Part shown: positions 17,101-23,821 of the stretch, piece after piece | How the letters are laid out: each line of letters opens with the position of its first letter | Numbering within the stretch: position 1 is the first letter of the stretch | Source: a virus | IMG/VR virus record: IMGVR_UViG_3300043775_002220 | Span: 1 to 25,275 of that record | DNA length: 25,275 nt | Reading direction: 5' to 3' (one strand) | The notes under the pieces: model-generated | The model's database searches: none | The model's input: only the letters and a program-made list of their open reading frames with translations | Told to the model about the DNA's origin: nothing | Position numbers and translations under genes: made by a program

Positions 17101-18500
17101 CAAGAACTCAAACTCCAATAGGAAGTACAACATATTACAATTCTAGTCCAGACAACCCTAGTGGAAATGTTAGCATTGGTGGTGGTTCAGGCGGTCTTGC
17201 TGTTTTATTAAATCCAGAGACTAACAATGGTTACTATTTTGAAATTATTGCATTAACAGAAGACAATATTAATTCATACTTAAGACTTGATAAAAACAAT
17301 AAATCAGAAATCTCAATTAATAATGTTGTGTTTTATAAAATTAAAAAAGATTCTTCAAATAATAATGCTATTCCAGTAAAACTTTGGGGAGGTCTTGCAA
17401 AAATTTTAGTTGATGATGGAAGGTTTACAGGCCAACAAAGAATGTCTGGTGACGAAAACTCAACGGTATACGATCTATCGGTTGAATACTTAGACATTGG
17501 TAAGACTAGAAGGTTTTATCTTTATATAAACAATCAGTTAATTAAAGTTGTTGATGATTTAGACCCACTACCAACTTACAATAATATGGCTTTATTTGTG
17601 CGTGGATCATCTAAATGTATGTTTGAAAATGTTTATGCTTTATCAGAAAACTACAGCCAAAATACAGTCTTTACAGTCAATGAAACAATTGGTCAGGTAT
17701 TTGGAGACAAGTCTATTGACGTAACAGAGTCTTTTAGAAAATATGCAATGAGTGGTATTGTTCAGTCAACATATCTTTCTGGAATAAGTTCTCAGCAACC
17801 ACCAAAGTATAATATGTATTTTGAAGAGTTTGGCTCTATTATGCGTGAGTGTGCTTATTTTGATATTAAGTATGATCGTGCATACCCTGCACTTTATGCA
17901 AAACTATCACCAACTTTTAATAACATAAAAGGATATACAACTTCAGGTTTTTATGCAGACTCGTACGGTGCTGAGTTTTTAATATTTAACTCAACAGATA
18001 AAGCGTTAAACCTAGATGAAACAACAGGAAATTTTTTAAGAATCCAAGGAATTACTTTTACTCAAGATACAACACATGAATTAACGGTAGATGAATTTTT
18101 TAAGAAAAGAAGTAATCTTTCTGATCCAGAGTTGTTGGGTAGTACTCTAACCCTATCGCCATTAGTTGAAAAAGCACGGTATGACGAAATTAAATTAAGC
18201 AGACTTACCTATGGCAAAAATGAATTTAGTATTGATAGCACATACATACAAACACAAGATGATGCAGAAGCAATGATGAACTGGATTATTAACAAAGTTA
18301 TGGTACCTAAAAAATCTATAGGGGTAAATATATTTAGCATTCCTACACTTCAATTAGGAGATATAGTTACAGTAGACTACAAAGATAATGACGGACTTAA
18401 TCTAGTTACATCAAACTTATCTAGATTTGTTATTTACAACATTGAATATTCAAGATCAATTGAAGGACCATCTATGACTATTTATTTGAGTGAGGTATAA
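14184..18500 (+). CDS. Large tail-tip hub / minor tail protein (1438 residues)
   Basis: It starts on the base after the previous stop. The N-terminal part (LVLAEWNMNLPDNIF, then tyrosine-rich strands) is of minor-tail type. Residues about 930-1157 look like a concanavalin/LamG-type jelly roll: strands end in YDLSVEYLDIGKTRRFYLY, INNQLIKVVDD and ALFVRGSSKCMFENVYAL, a layout typical of carbohydrate-binding domains. The C-terminal 90 residues (YIQTQDDAEAMMNWIINK, LQLGDIVTVDYKD, RFVIYNIEYSR) match the tail-hub end I know from actinophage minor tail proteins. The likely role is the central tip protein (Tal/hub) carrying an inserted sugar-binding domain for host recognition. Arginines mostly use AGA. 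No peptidase or lysozyme motif was seen. Confidence 0.7.
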   Translation: MFVSEVLKTHLETSSTISLKSLVLAEWNMNLPDNIFKLGNYRYRPTDSEVQYRTLPITFDQLDVGNYYTGATDADIVVDGGFDNLGVPQLFTSVKEKMKMIYSLEDCIKPFRPRSGINKASYFNNRYLANSGARIAERPRYYMPSRYDEFKYWSSYRTENNIERGVAKNISNGLNYIDDAVPFVIYKENVPANRIVVKMQTNVGTADLGPFTTQSESISDPLFGTANKTTPVRWKIQYLDNDNWIDAYTFNENSVREDSSAIIPEDGYVELEYGLKIPSEYVSRFVFAERLTSATLLPDKSFDGYAYLVIENNNERGEYYVWNGINQEYDTFVPEYGWELGSGILNKNTKLITDLTNPDFFTNDANNSTTYRDFSYIRGIRIVAETMNKFDCTFDLIEMSPRLVVNISDKVIDFQIKKILSDIGITSLPVGQLLASTGSLSLFDDDQAFNENNTSSIINKYIRKNIKFSFYESIFDVDGDEYSVPIKTLYSEGMPQADVTAATLSLELRDFFFFLESMPAPRLLTTQTSLSYGISLLLDYIGFSNYVFKRVEGENDPIIPFFFIAPDQNVAEVLNQLAISTQTAMFFDEYNNLVIMSKDYLMPTATQRPVDFVISGSNNQLDTGIIENSTSGNLPNIISIASQDKKIYNDGKINYTARYIQRSYGSIRQSSMVDKEKSWIYKPSLLWEVAGTESTKTINEQASKQGNYVLGAMPLNSDLVGTAPVVVGNVITNNLIDLGENIYWLTRYSGYLYSNGEVIRYDAAEFSVTGVGNVFISSNQEYQKYFASLPFNGKIYPTGIIRIYSTPYYETVDGITRLQNGPVVDHGRGQFGTPIVTHFAGINSYWSNNDYVRGLEMQSQLLFTTQLDEDVSLPATVVGTAGVNNPVARQSTRNSIIKNFMSTSYLTETDVNSLPSTQSGTIQSSALVFNGPSFKTTEKPLNFTSYVYKQLDNAYKHFGTRMRIIGKIENNVSRTQTPIGSTTYYNSSPDNPSGNVSIGGGSGGLAVLLNPETNNGYYFEIIALTEDNINSYLRLDKNNKSEISINNVVFYKIKKDSSNNNAIPVKLWGGLAKILVDDGRFTGQQRMSGDENSTVYDLSVEYLDIGKTRRFYLYINNQLIKVVDDLDPLPTYNNMALFVRGSSKCMFENVYALSENYSQNTVFTVNETIGQVFGDKSIDVTESFRKYAMSGIVQSTYLSGISSQQPPKYNMYFEEFGSIMRECAYFDIKYDRAYPALYAKLSPTFNNIKGYTTSGFYADSYGAEFLIFNSTDKALNLDETTGNFLRIQGITFTQDTTHELTVDEFFKKRSNLSDPELLGSTLTLSPLVEKARYDEIKLSRLTYGKNEFSIDSTYIQTQDDAEAMMNWIINKVMVPKKSIGVNIFSIPTLQLGDIVTVDYKDNDGLNLVTSNLSRFVIYNIEYSRSIEGPSMTIYLSEV

Positions 18501-18501
18501 A

Positions 18502-19362
18502 GTGCCAACTGCAGAAGAAAATATGGCTGCTCAACTTGCAAAAGCAGCAGAATGGCGAGCAAAAGGAAGAGAGGATAGGGCTGCTACAGCAGAGGCTGCT
18601 GCAGATAGGTATAAAAGAATTGCTGAAGCAAAAACAAAAATTGAAACAGCATCAAAAAATATTGCAGCAATAAAAGAAAAGATTACAACTTTACGTCCTC
18701 CAACTCCAACACCTACTCCAACCCCTACGCCTACTCCAACCCCTACGCCTACTCCAACCCCTACGCCTACTCCAACCCCAACACCTACTCCAACCCCAAC
18801 ACCTACTCCAACACCAACTTACAAACCTCCAATAACATTAAGTTCTTCTTTAATAACAGAAACTAAGGTTTCTCCAACCCCAGCAAGCCCAAGAATACTG
18901 CCTGCTCCAACACCACCACGACCTCCAGCAAAAACAGCACCAATTGATACAGTTTTATTTAATGATGAATCTATCTCGCCAGAAATAATGATTGATCTTG
19001 TTTTTGAAGATATTGGTGGTCATGAATTGTTAAGTATATCTAGAAATGACATTATTAACGGACAAAGAGTTTCTTATTCTCCAATTAAAAATCTAGGACT
19101 AATTCAGCAAACCTATAATCCAAACAATCTTTTTTCTTTACAAAAAACCTCAGACAAATATTTTGCTAATTTTGCTATAAAGTTTGATGAAAAGGTACCA
19201 CAAGAAGGTAGCGGAGAAAATGGAGTAAACGTGTATATTGAAGAAGAGACGGGGGACCTAATAATTGAAACTGTTAATATGAATAATGATGAACAAGTAG
19301 AATCTGAAATTGCTATAAATGGTACAATATATGAGGTGAACTTTGGAGAAACTGTATCATGA
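18502..19362 (+). CDS. Minor tail protein with coiled coil and long Thr-Pro linker
   Basis: 286 residues from GTG at 18502, which I prefer because GAGG (18492-18495) lies six bases upstream and it begins just after the previous stop. GTG at 18490 would add four residues. Three regions are seen: an Ala/Lys/Glu-rich helix (about 1-65), a Thr-Pro repeat of about 40 residues followed by further Pro-rich sequence, and a C-terminal beta domain of about 130 residues with SISRNDIINGQRVSYSPI and QTYNPNNLFSL, a pattern I associate with actinophage minor tail proteins. The rigid Pro linker would hold the C-terminal domain away from the tip. The Thr-Pro stretch is encoded by an 18-base minisatellite. Its stop overlaps the next start (ATGA). 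Confidence 0.65.
   Translation: MPTAEENMAAQLAKAAEWRAKGREDRAATAEAAADRYKRIAEAKTKIETASKNIAAIKEKITTLRPPTPTPTPTPTPTPTPTPTPTPTPTPTPTPTPTPTPTPTPTYKPPITLSSSLITETKVSPTPASPRILPAPTPPRPPAKTAPIDTVLFNDESISPEIMIDLVFEDIGGHELLSISRNDIINGQRVSYSPIKNLGLIQQTYNPNNLFSLQKTSDKYFANFAIKFDEKVPQEGSGENGVNVYIEEETGDLIIETVNMNNDEQVESEIAINGTIYEVNFGETVS
18703..18810 (+). repeat. 18-base minisatellite encoding Thr-Pro repeats
   Basis: Six tandem 18-base units. Units at 18721, 18739 and 18757 are identical (ACCCCTACGCCTACTCCA). Units at 18775 and 18793 are identical to each other (ACCCCAACACCTACTCCA). The unit at 18703 is a diverged copy. Each unit encodes (Thr-Pro)3, so gain or loss keeps the frame and changes linker length by six residues. 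Cytosine-rich sequence of this kind stands out in the AT-rich genome. Confidence 0.9.
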
Positions 19363-20513
19363 TAACTAATAAAGGTAAGAGTATTATTGGAAAGTATATG
19401 CTTGGTCAAGCACCAGCCTATGCGTCGTATCTTGCTGTTGGTTGTGGTCCAAAGCCCCTACAAACTGAAGACGTAGCAGATAATTTTGCAACAAAAGAAA
19501 ATTTAGATTTTGAGATGTTTAGAGTTCCTATCTCTTCTAGAGGTTTCGTAAACGAAAACGGTATTGATAAGATAGTATTAACAGCAGAACTGCCAACAGA
19601 AGAAAGGTATGAGATTACAGAGGTAGGCCTATACTCTGCAGGATCAAACCCTTCTGCTGGAGCATACGATAGTAAAACAGTTTTTTCTTTTGCTCAAGGC
19701 GAGTCTTGGGTCTATCATACTGCAAGTGCTGCATTGGCTATAGAAACAATTGCATCACCTCTTGACGATCCTCTAGATGACAACGTTATAGCACAAGATA
19801 GTGTTTTTCAAACAAATGCAGATAACGCAATTTTTTATAAAACAAATCGTCTTGAAAGATATGAAAGAGCAAGATTTTTAAACAATACAATTTTAATTCC
19901 AGGAGATGATTCAGACTTGACCTTAGATGGCGGTGGATCTGGAGGAGTAGATCATATAGTTGTTGAAGATGGGTCAAACCATATACATTTAACAGGACCA
20001 AACGTTGATTTTACAGAAAACTCACCAACAGATGAACTACGTCTTGCATTTTCTTTAGTAAATAAAGACGGAGACTCTGTTTCACTTCCAGATACTATTA
20101 GAATCCTAGTAGATTTTGCAGCAACAGATAGTTCGTCCCCAACAACTTATGCAAGGTTTGAAGTTGATATTGAAGATGGTGTAGATGGATATGACTTTGC
20201 AACAAATAGATATTTTGTAGTTTCAAAACAACTCCAAGAACTTTACACTAGTCAAGATTTTACTTGGGACGCAGTAACCGTTGTTAAAATTTACGCATGC
20301 GTTCTTGATACTGGAGTAAGTGGCGGACCTCTACCATCATCTGATTATTATATTGCATTAGATGCCATGAGATTAGAAAATATTTCAACGGTAAATCCCT
20401 TATATGGACTAACAGGATATTCTGTAATTAAAAATTCAGATGAGACAACAATTATTAAATCTCCAAATACAAACAACTATATTGAGTTTAGATTTTCTAT
20501 AGGTGTAACATAA
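19359..20513 (+). CDS. Minor tail / fibre protein
   Basis: A 384-residue protein with an N-terminal block MITNKGKSIIGKYMLGQ, then YASYLAVGCG and, about residue 85, YEITEVGLYSAG. This arrangement resembles N-terminal attachment domains of phage tail-fibre and baseplate proteins in which a subunit docks on the tip. The middle has a Gly hinge (LDGGGSGGVDH). The C-terminal 170 residues are beta-rich with FAATDSSSPTTYARFEVDI, consistent with a jelly-roll or other sandwich that might bind the host surface. The start overlaps the upstream stop by four bases, with GGAG ten bases before. The specific role (fibre versus tip wedge) is uncertain. Confidence 0.55.
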   Translation: MITNKGKSIIGKYMLGQAPAYASYLAVGCGPKPLQTEDVADNFATKENLDFEMFRVPISSRGFVNENGIDKIVLTAELPTEERYEITEVGLYSAGSNPSAGAYDSKTVFSFAQGESWVYHTASAALAIETIASPLDDPLDDNVIAQDSVFQTNADNAIFYKTNRLERYERARFLNNTILIPGDDSDLTLDGGGSGGVDHIVVEDGSNHIHLTGPNVDFTENSPTDELRLAFSLVNKDGDSVSLPDTIRILVDFAATDSSSPTTYARFEVDIEDGVDGYDFATNRYFVVSKQLQELYTSQDFTWDAVTVVKIYACVLDTGVSGGPLPSSDYYIALDAMRLENISTVNPLYGLTGYSVIKNSDETTIIKSPNTNNYIEFRFSIGVT

Positions 20514-20938
20514 TGCCTGATGCAAATATAAAAAAAGTTAGAATACCTAAATCATCTTTGCCTCCAATAGATAACGAAACTCTTGCATATAATCTTAGGT
20601 ATAGAATTATTTCCGAAGATAAAAACAGAACATCGCATTGGTCTCCTGTTTATAATGCAGATGGAATCTCAGTTGCTGGAACCTCTGGAGCACTTTCAAT
20701 AACTCAGACAATAATTACAGCGGTTTGGGGAGATGAAAACCTACACCCAGCATATGACGTATTTGTTAGTTTTGATGGAGATCCCTTTTATTGGCACGGT
20801 ACATCAGCAGTTCACTCATATTCATTTTTAAATGAAGGTTCAACAACCGTACGAGTAAAGGTTCAACTAGTATCATCTAAAAAAGTAATTAAAGCAGCGC
20901 TTAATATCTTTGACTCTGGAACAGAGTCTTTGGTATAA
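20513..20938 (+). CDS. Small beta-sandwich minor tail protein
   Basis: A 141-residue protein whose start shares one base with the previous stop (TAATG). The sequence looks like one fibronectin type III-like or Ig-like domain: LAYNLRYRIISEDKNRTSHWSPVY, then YDVFVSFDGDPFYWHGTS and TTVRVKVQLVSS, that is paired strands with a conserved-looking Trp before the turn. Such domains decorate tails and bind surface sugars weakly. The end of this gene carries the promoter for the next one. Function is inferred from position within the tail-tip cluster. Confidence 0.5.
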   Translation: MPDANIKKVRIPKSSLPPIDNETLAYNLRYRIISEDKNRTSHWSPVYNADGISVAGTSGALSITQTIITAVWGDENLHPAYDVFVSFDGDPFYWHGTSAVHSYSFLNEGSTTVRVKVQLVSSKKVIKAALNIFDSGTESLV

Positions 20939-20939
20939 T
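20910..20939 (+). promoter_or_regulatory. Predicted strong promoter for the small fibre-like gene
   Basis: TTGACT (20910-20915) is followed by an 18-base spacer and TATAAT (20934-20939), with the extended TG at 20931-20932. Five of six -35 bases and all -10 bases match consensus. It overlaps the last codons of the upstream gene. Expected start is near 20946, within the AGGAGG ribosome site, so the leader would be about ten bases. Confidence 0.65.
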
Positions 20940-20944
20940 TTAAT

Positions 20945-20950
20945 AGGAGG
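20945..20950 (+). promoter_or_regulatory. Consensus ribosome binding site (AGGAGG)
   Basis: A perfect AGGAGG six bases before the ATG at 20957. It is the best Shine-Dalgarno sequence noticed in the window and fixes the start of the gene. If transcription starts at the usual distance from the promoter above, the site may be partly cut off. In that case messages from further upstream, or a start a few bases earlier, would be needed to use it in full. Confidence 0.8.
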
Positions 20951-20956
20951 AAATAC

Positions 20957-21397
20957 ATGGCAAAAGTACCACTACCAGAAAGAGGTCAACCTCTTGATGT
21001 AACTTATATCTATCAGTTAGTTGAGGCTGTTAATGATTTATCTACCTCAATTTCTGATGCAACATACAATTACACAGATGTTGATGTTGTAGGTGCAGAT
21101 AAAAAGAGTTTAAAAACTTCAGAAACTAAGTTTGTTGCAAAATTTAAAAGAATTGCAGATGCAGAAACTGTAACAGCAGGTCAAGAAAAAGAATATTCAG
21201 TTCCATATTCTAATTTTAAATTTCCTCCAATTGTTACGGCATCTGTTGTTAATACAAGTGGAACAAGTGCAGGAACAAATACATCAGTAGTAATATCAAA
21301 AATATCTGCATCAGATGTAAGTTTTATTGTAAAATACGGAACATCTGGAACGGCATCTGTAGGTGTAAATATTATTGCTATTGGAGTTCCCAACTAA
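20957..21397 (+). CDS. Small tail-fibre-like protein, possibly lectin-type
   Basis: A 146-residue protein with a helical N-terminus (VTYIYQLVEAVNDLSTSI), able to trimerise, and a beta-rich Thr/Ser/Val C-terminal half (residues about 75-146). The pattern VPYSNFKFPPIVTASVVN, repeated Val/Ile strands, then IIAIGVPN resembles the short H-type lectin-like domains at the ends of some phage fibres. It is the last tail-type gene before the small regulatory and replication genes. It has its own near-consensus promoter and a perfect ribosome site, so it should be made in quantity. That is more than one would expect for a tip protein and might mean a decoration or multi-copy fibre role. Lectin assignment is inference from pattern only. 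Confidence 0.5.
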   Translation: MAKVPLPERGQPLDVTYIYQLVEAVNDLSTSISDATYNYTDVDVVGADKKSLKTSETKFVAKFKRIADAETVTAGQEKEYSVPYSNFKFPPIVTASVVNTSGTSAGTNTSVVISKISASDVSFIVKYGTSGTASVGVNIIAIGVPN

Positions 21398-21398
21398 C

Positions 21399-21587
21399 AT
21401 GACTTGCAAAAGATGTGAAGGAAAAATGTTTGTTGACAGAATACATTCAAACATAGATCACCTAGAAACATATTGTGTCAAGTGTGGAAATAGAAAATTT
21501 TACCATCCACCTAGCGAATCTTTGGAGGGAAAATGGTTACTGCAAAAGGAAAAATTCAGAGCGAAGCATATAATAGCGAACCTGTAA
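21399..21587 (+). CDS. Small zinc-ribbon protein
   Basis: A 62-residue protein, from ATG at 21399, one base after the previous stop. Cys3-x2-Cys6 and Cys26-x2-Cys29 form a four-cysteine zinc ribbon, followed by a basic and aromatic tail. A TTG at 21375 would add eight residues inside the upstream gene, but it has no ribosome site and I prefer the ATG, probably translated by coupling. Zinc ribbons of this size bind DNA or RNA or hold proteins together; a role in transcription at the junction of the late and replication genes is possible, not shown. The last 55 bases overlap the next gene in another frame. Confidence 0.6.
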   Translation: MTCKRCEGKMFVDRIHSNIDHLETYCVKCGNRKFYHPPSESLEGKWLLQKEKFRAKHIIANL

Positions 21588-22075
21588 TTTCTGGCGGTAA
21601 AAAGATATGGTTCCTTAATGGAGACTTAGTAAGACTTCATCACAGTTCTAGATCAACAGGAATGGTAACTGTTTATAATATTAACAAAGATAGATTAGAA
21701 ACTTGTTTACGTTCTGACTTTAGAAAAAACAGAAAAAGAGCATATACAGTTGCAGAGACTGCTAAGTTAGTTAATCGTCATAGAAAATATATGCCAAGAT
21801 TAATAAAACGAGGAGTGATTCCTCCACCAGTTGGATCTAGCATTGATGGTAAAACAGGTTTTCAAATAAGAGCATACTACTCAGAAGACCACGTTAGAGA
21901 TATTTGTGCTATACTTTCAACTATACATATTGGACAGCCAAGAAAAGATAAATTAATAACAAACAACATGACTCCTACAAGCCAAGAGTTGACAAGGCGA
22001 ATGGGAGACGGTATACTTACATATACGAAGACAGAAGATGGACGATTTATTCCAGTGTGGAGTGAGTCTATTTAA
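21533..22075 (+). CDS. Helix-turn-helix (MerR/excisionase-like) DNA-binding protein
   Basis: A 180-residue protein with GGAGG (21524-21528) four bases before the ATG. The first 60 residues are strand-rich (KKIWFLNGDLVRLHH, STGMVTVYNI). Residues about 66-120 read AYTVAETAKLVNRHRKYMPR then LIKRGVIPPP, a winged helix-turn-helix in which a short recognition helix is followed by a Pro-rich wing; RAYYSEDHVRDICAIL is a following helix. This is the layout of MerR-like and excisionase-like DNA binders. It is likely a transcription or replication regulator acting in the cytoplasm of the infected cell. It overlaps the zinc-ribbon gene by 55 bases. No nuclease motif is seen. Confidence 0.55.
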   Translation: MVTAKGKIQSEAYNSEPVISGGKKIWFLNGDLVRLHHSSRSTGMVTVYNINKDRLETCLRSDFRKNRKRAYTVAETAKLVNRHRKYMPRLIKRGVIPPPVGSSIDGKTGFQIRAYYSEDHVRDICAILSTIHIGQPRKDKLITNNMTPTSQELTRRMGDGILTYTKTEDGRFIPVWSESI

Positions 22076-22093
22076 TAGTTGAATGGGTGGATA

Positions 22094-22300
22094 ATGGAAA
22101 ACGATAACACAAAGGTATCTGTAACACTTGGATATACACTTAATCTAGGAAATTTTCAGTCACTACGTCTTGATTTAGGTATTGTAGATTCAAAGCGTGA
22201 GGGTGAAAATGTAGATGAGGCTTTTAGTCGTGTCTATAAGTTTGTAGAAGATAAACTTACAGAAAAGATTCAAGAAGCAAAGTCTGAAATCTCAGAGTAA
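22094..22300 (+). CDS. Small conserved-looking protein of unknown function
   Basis: 68 residues from ATG at 22094, with GGGTGG (22085-22090) three bases upstream. A TTG at 22079 would add five residues and is less likely. The sequence reads VSVTLGYTLNLGNFQSLRLD then a helix (VDEAFSRVYKFVEDKLTEKI), a strand-then-helix arrangement with an acidic, coiled-coil-like end. I do not recognise the family. Its stop overlaps the next start by one base (TAATG), placing it in the same unit as the replication genes. Confidence 0.6.
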   Translation: MENDNTKVSVTLGYTLNLGNFQSLRLDLGIVDSKREGENVDEAFSRVYKFVEDKLTEKIQEAKSEISE

Positions 22301-22608
22301 TGGCTGAGCGCAAAGACCGAATGGCTTTGCTCAGTAGGTTTAACAAGTTTTACCTGCAGAGGTATGAGCAGAAGTCTAACATGAATCTAAACGTTGAGCA
22401 GTGGGCTGCTGATGCCCTTGTAGAGTCATATGGAATTGCTCAGTGCTACGACATTCTTGAATATTATTTTAGTATTGCACAAGAACCTTCATGGAATTAT
22501 TTTGCATATAATGCAGAAAAGATTATTAACGGAAAAGCAGAAGTAGAGCAAGACAAAAGAGAACGTGAAGAGCGAAGAAAATTAGCAAGGGAGTGGTTAA
22601 GTGAATAA
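22300..22608 (+). CDS. Unknown protein before the helicase gene; possible helicase loader
   Basis: A 102-residue, mostly helical, charged protein. It starts with MAERKDRMALLSRFNKFY, has a central WAADALVESYGIAQCYDILEYYF-type helix pair (residues about 35-60), then PSWNYFAYNAEKII, and ends in a very acidic/basic helix (KREREERRKLAREWL). It overlaps the helicase start by eight bases. Small helical proteins directly before a phage DnaB gene are often helicase loaders or helicase-binding factors; that is the only support for the suggestion. No nucleotide-binding motif is present, so it is not a DnaC-type ATPase. Confidence 0.5.
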   Translation: MAERKDRMALLSRFNKFYLQRYEQKSNMNLNVEQWAADALVESYGIAQCYDILEYYFSIAQEPSWNYFAYNAEKIINGKAEVEQDKREREERRKLAREWLSE

Positions 22609-23821
22609 TACAGAGGCAAAGTTAATTTCTGCAGTATTACAAGATAAACAAATTCACGTATTACTTCAAGCAAATGTTGAGACATTACTAAGAACGCACA
22701 ATGACGTATGGAATTTTATTCGTTTATATTCTGAAAATAATCAATGCCTACCACCAGCAGACCTAGTTACAGAAAAGTTTAGAGACTTTGAGCCTGTTCC
22801 TGGAATTGGAGCGACCAAGCATCATCTAGCAGAATTACAAACAGAATATCTTAACGATAGTCTAAAAGATATTTTACGTAATGCTGCAGGAGAAGTACAA
22901 AGCGGTAATGGTGGAGAAGCCCTTGAGCACTTGATTACAAAGACATCAGAGTTAAAAAAGAACACTTCTGCAATTCGTGATATCGATGCAACAGATCTTG
23001 AGTCTGCAGTTGCATACTACGAAATGGTTCAACAGCAACAGATTACTGGGCAGGTTGGAATTAAGACAAACCTTCCAGGTTTTGATAACTATCTTCCATC
23101 TGGAATTATGCCAGGACAGTTAGGTGTATTTCTTGCTTACCCAGGAATAGGTAAGTCTTGGATGGCTTTATACTTTGCAGTTCAAGCATGGAAGCAAGGC
23201 AAGTCACCACTTATTATTTCTCTTGAAATGTCTGAAACAGAAGTTCGTAATCGTATTTTTGCAATTATGGGTGAAGGTCTGTGGTCACATAGAAAGTTAT
23301 CTAACGGAGAAGTTGAGATTGACATGCTTAAGAAATGGCATGCTAACAAGGTTGCTGGTCGCCCAGAGTTTCATATTATCTCAAATGATAGTGGTGGAGA
23401 AGTAACTCCTTCCGTTATTCGTGGAAAGATTGATCAGTACCGTCCAGACTTTGTAGTTGTTGACTACCTCCAACTTATGTCTCCAAACCAAAAGGCTGAC
23501 TCTGAAACGGTACGAATGAAAAACCTTTCAAGAGAACTTAAACTAATGTCTATTGGTGAAGAAGTACCTATTATCGCTATCTCATCTGCAACACCAGATG
23601 ATGTAAAGGATCTATCAAGTCCTCCAACGCTTGGACAAACTGCTTGGTCTAGACAGATTGCCTATGATGCTGACTGGGTTATGGCACTTGGTCGTGCAAC
23701 TAATAGTGATATTATTGAATGTGTTTTTCGTAAGAATCGTAATGGGTTTATGGGCGACTTCTTAGTTCAGGTAGATTTTGACAAGGGATACTACAGGTAT
23801 AAAGACTATGAAGACAAGTAA
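22601..23821 (+). CDS. dnaB: Replicative DNA helicase, DnaB/RecA-fold
   Basis: A 406-residue ATP-driven hexameric helicase that unwinds DNA at the phage fork. GTG start at 22601 with GGGAG (22589-22593) upstream. Residues 1-100 form a helical N-terminal domain. The C-terminal RecA core has a Walker A AYPGIGKS (179-186), a signature ISLEMSETEVRNR (about 206-218), Walker B DFVVVDYLQLM (283-293) and, further on, the segment WSRQIAYDADWVM with an arginine in the position used for fingers in DnaB. It is slightly shorter than bacterial DnaB (about 450-470), mainly in the N-terminal domain. The primase gene overlaps its end by 14 bases, so the two are probably translated together. Confidence 0.88.
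   Translation: MNNTEAKLISAVLQDKQIHVLLQANVETLLRTHNDVWNFIRLYSENNQCLPPADLVTEKFRDFEPVPGIGATKHHLAELQTEYLNDSLKDILRNAAGEVQSGNGGEALEHLITKTSELKKNTSAIRDIDATDLESAVAYYEMVQQQQITGQVGIKTNLPGFDNYLPSGIMPGQLGVFLAYPGIGKSWMALYFAVQAWKQGKSPLIISLEMSETEVRNRIFAIMGEGLWSHRKLSNGEVEIDMLKKWHANKVAGRPEFHIISNDSGGEVTPSVIRGKIDQYRPDFVVVDYLQLMSPNQKADSETVRMKNLSRELKLMSIGEEVPIIAISSATPDDVKDLSSPPTLGQTAWSRQIAYDADWVMALGRATNSDIIECVFRKNRNGFMGDFLVQVDFDKGYYRYKDYEDK

Noticed and set aside
18703-18810. CRISPR-like array
   Set aside because: Repeats are contiguous with no spacers and encode Thr-Pro in frame; it is a coding minisatellite.
23778-23807. TTG start for the primase
   Set aside because: It would add ten residues inside the helicase gene without a ribosome site; ATG at 23808 gives the more typical N-terminus.
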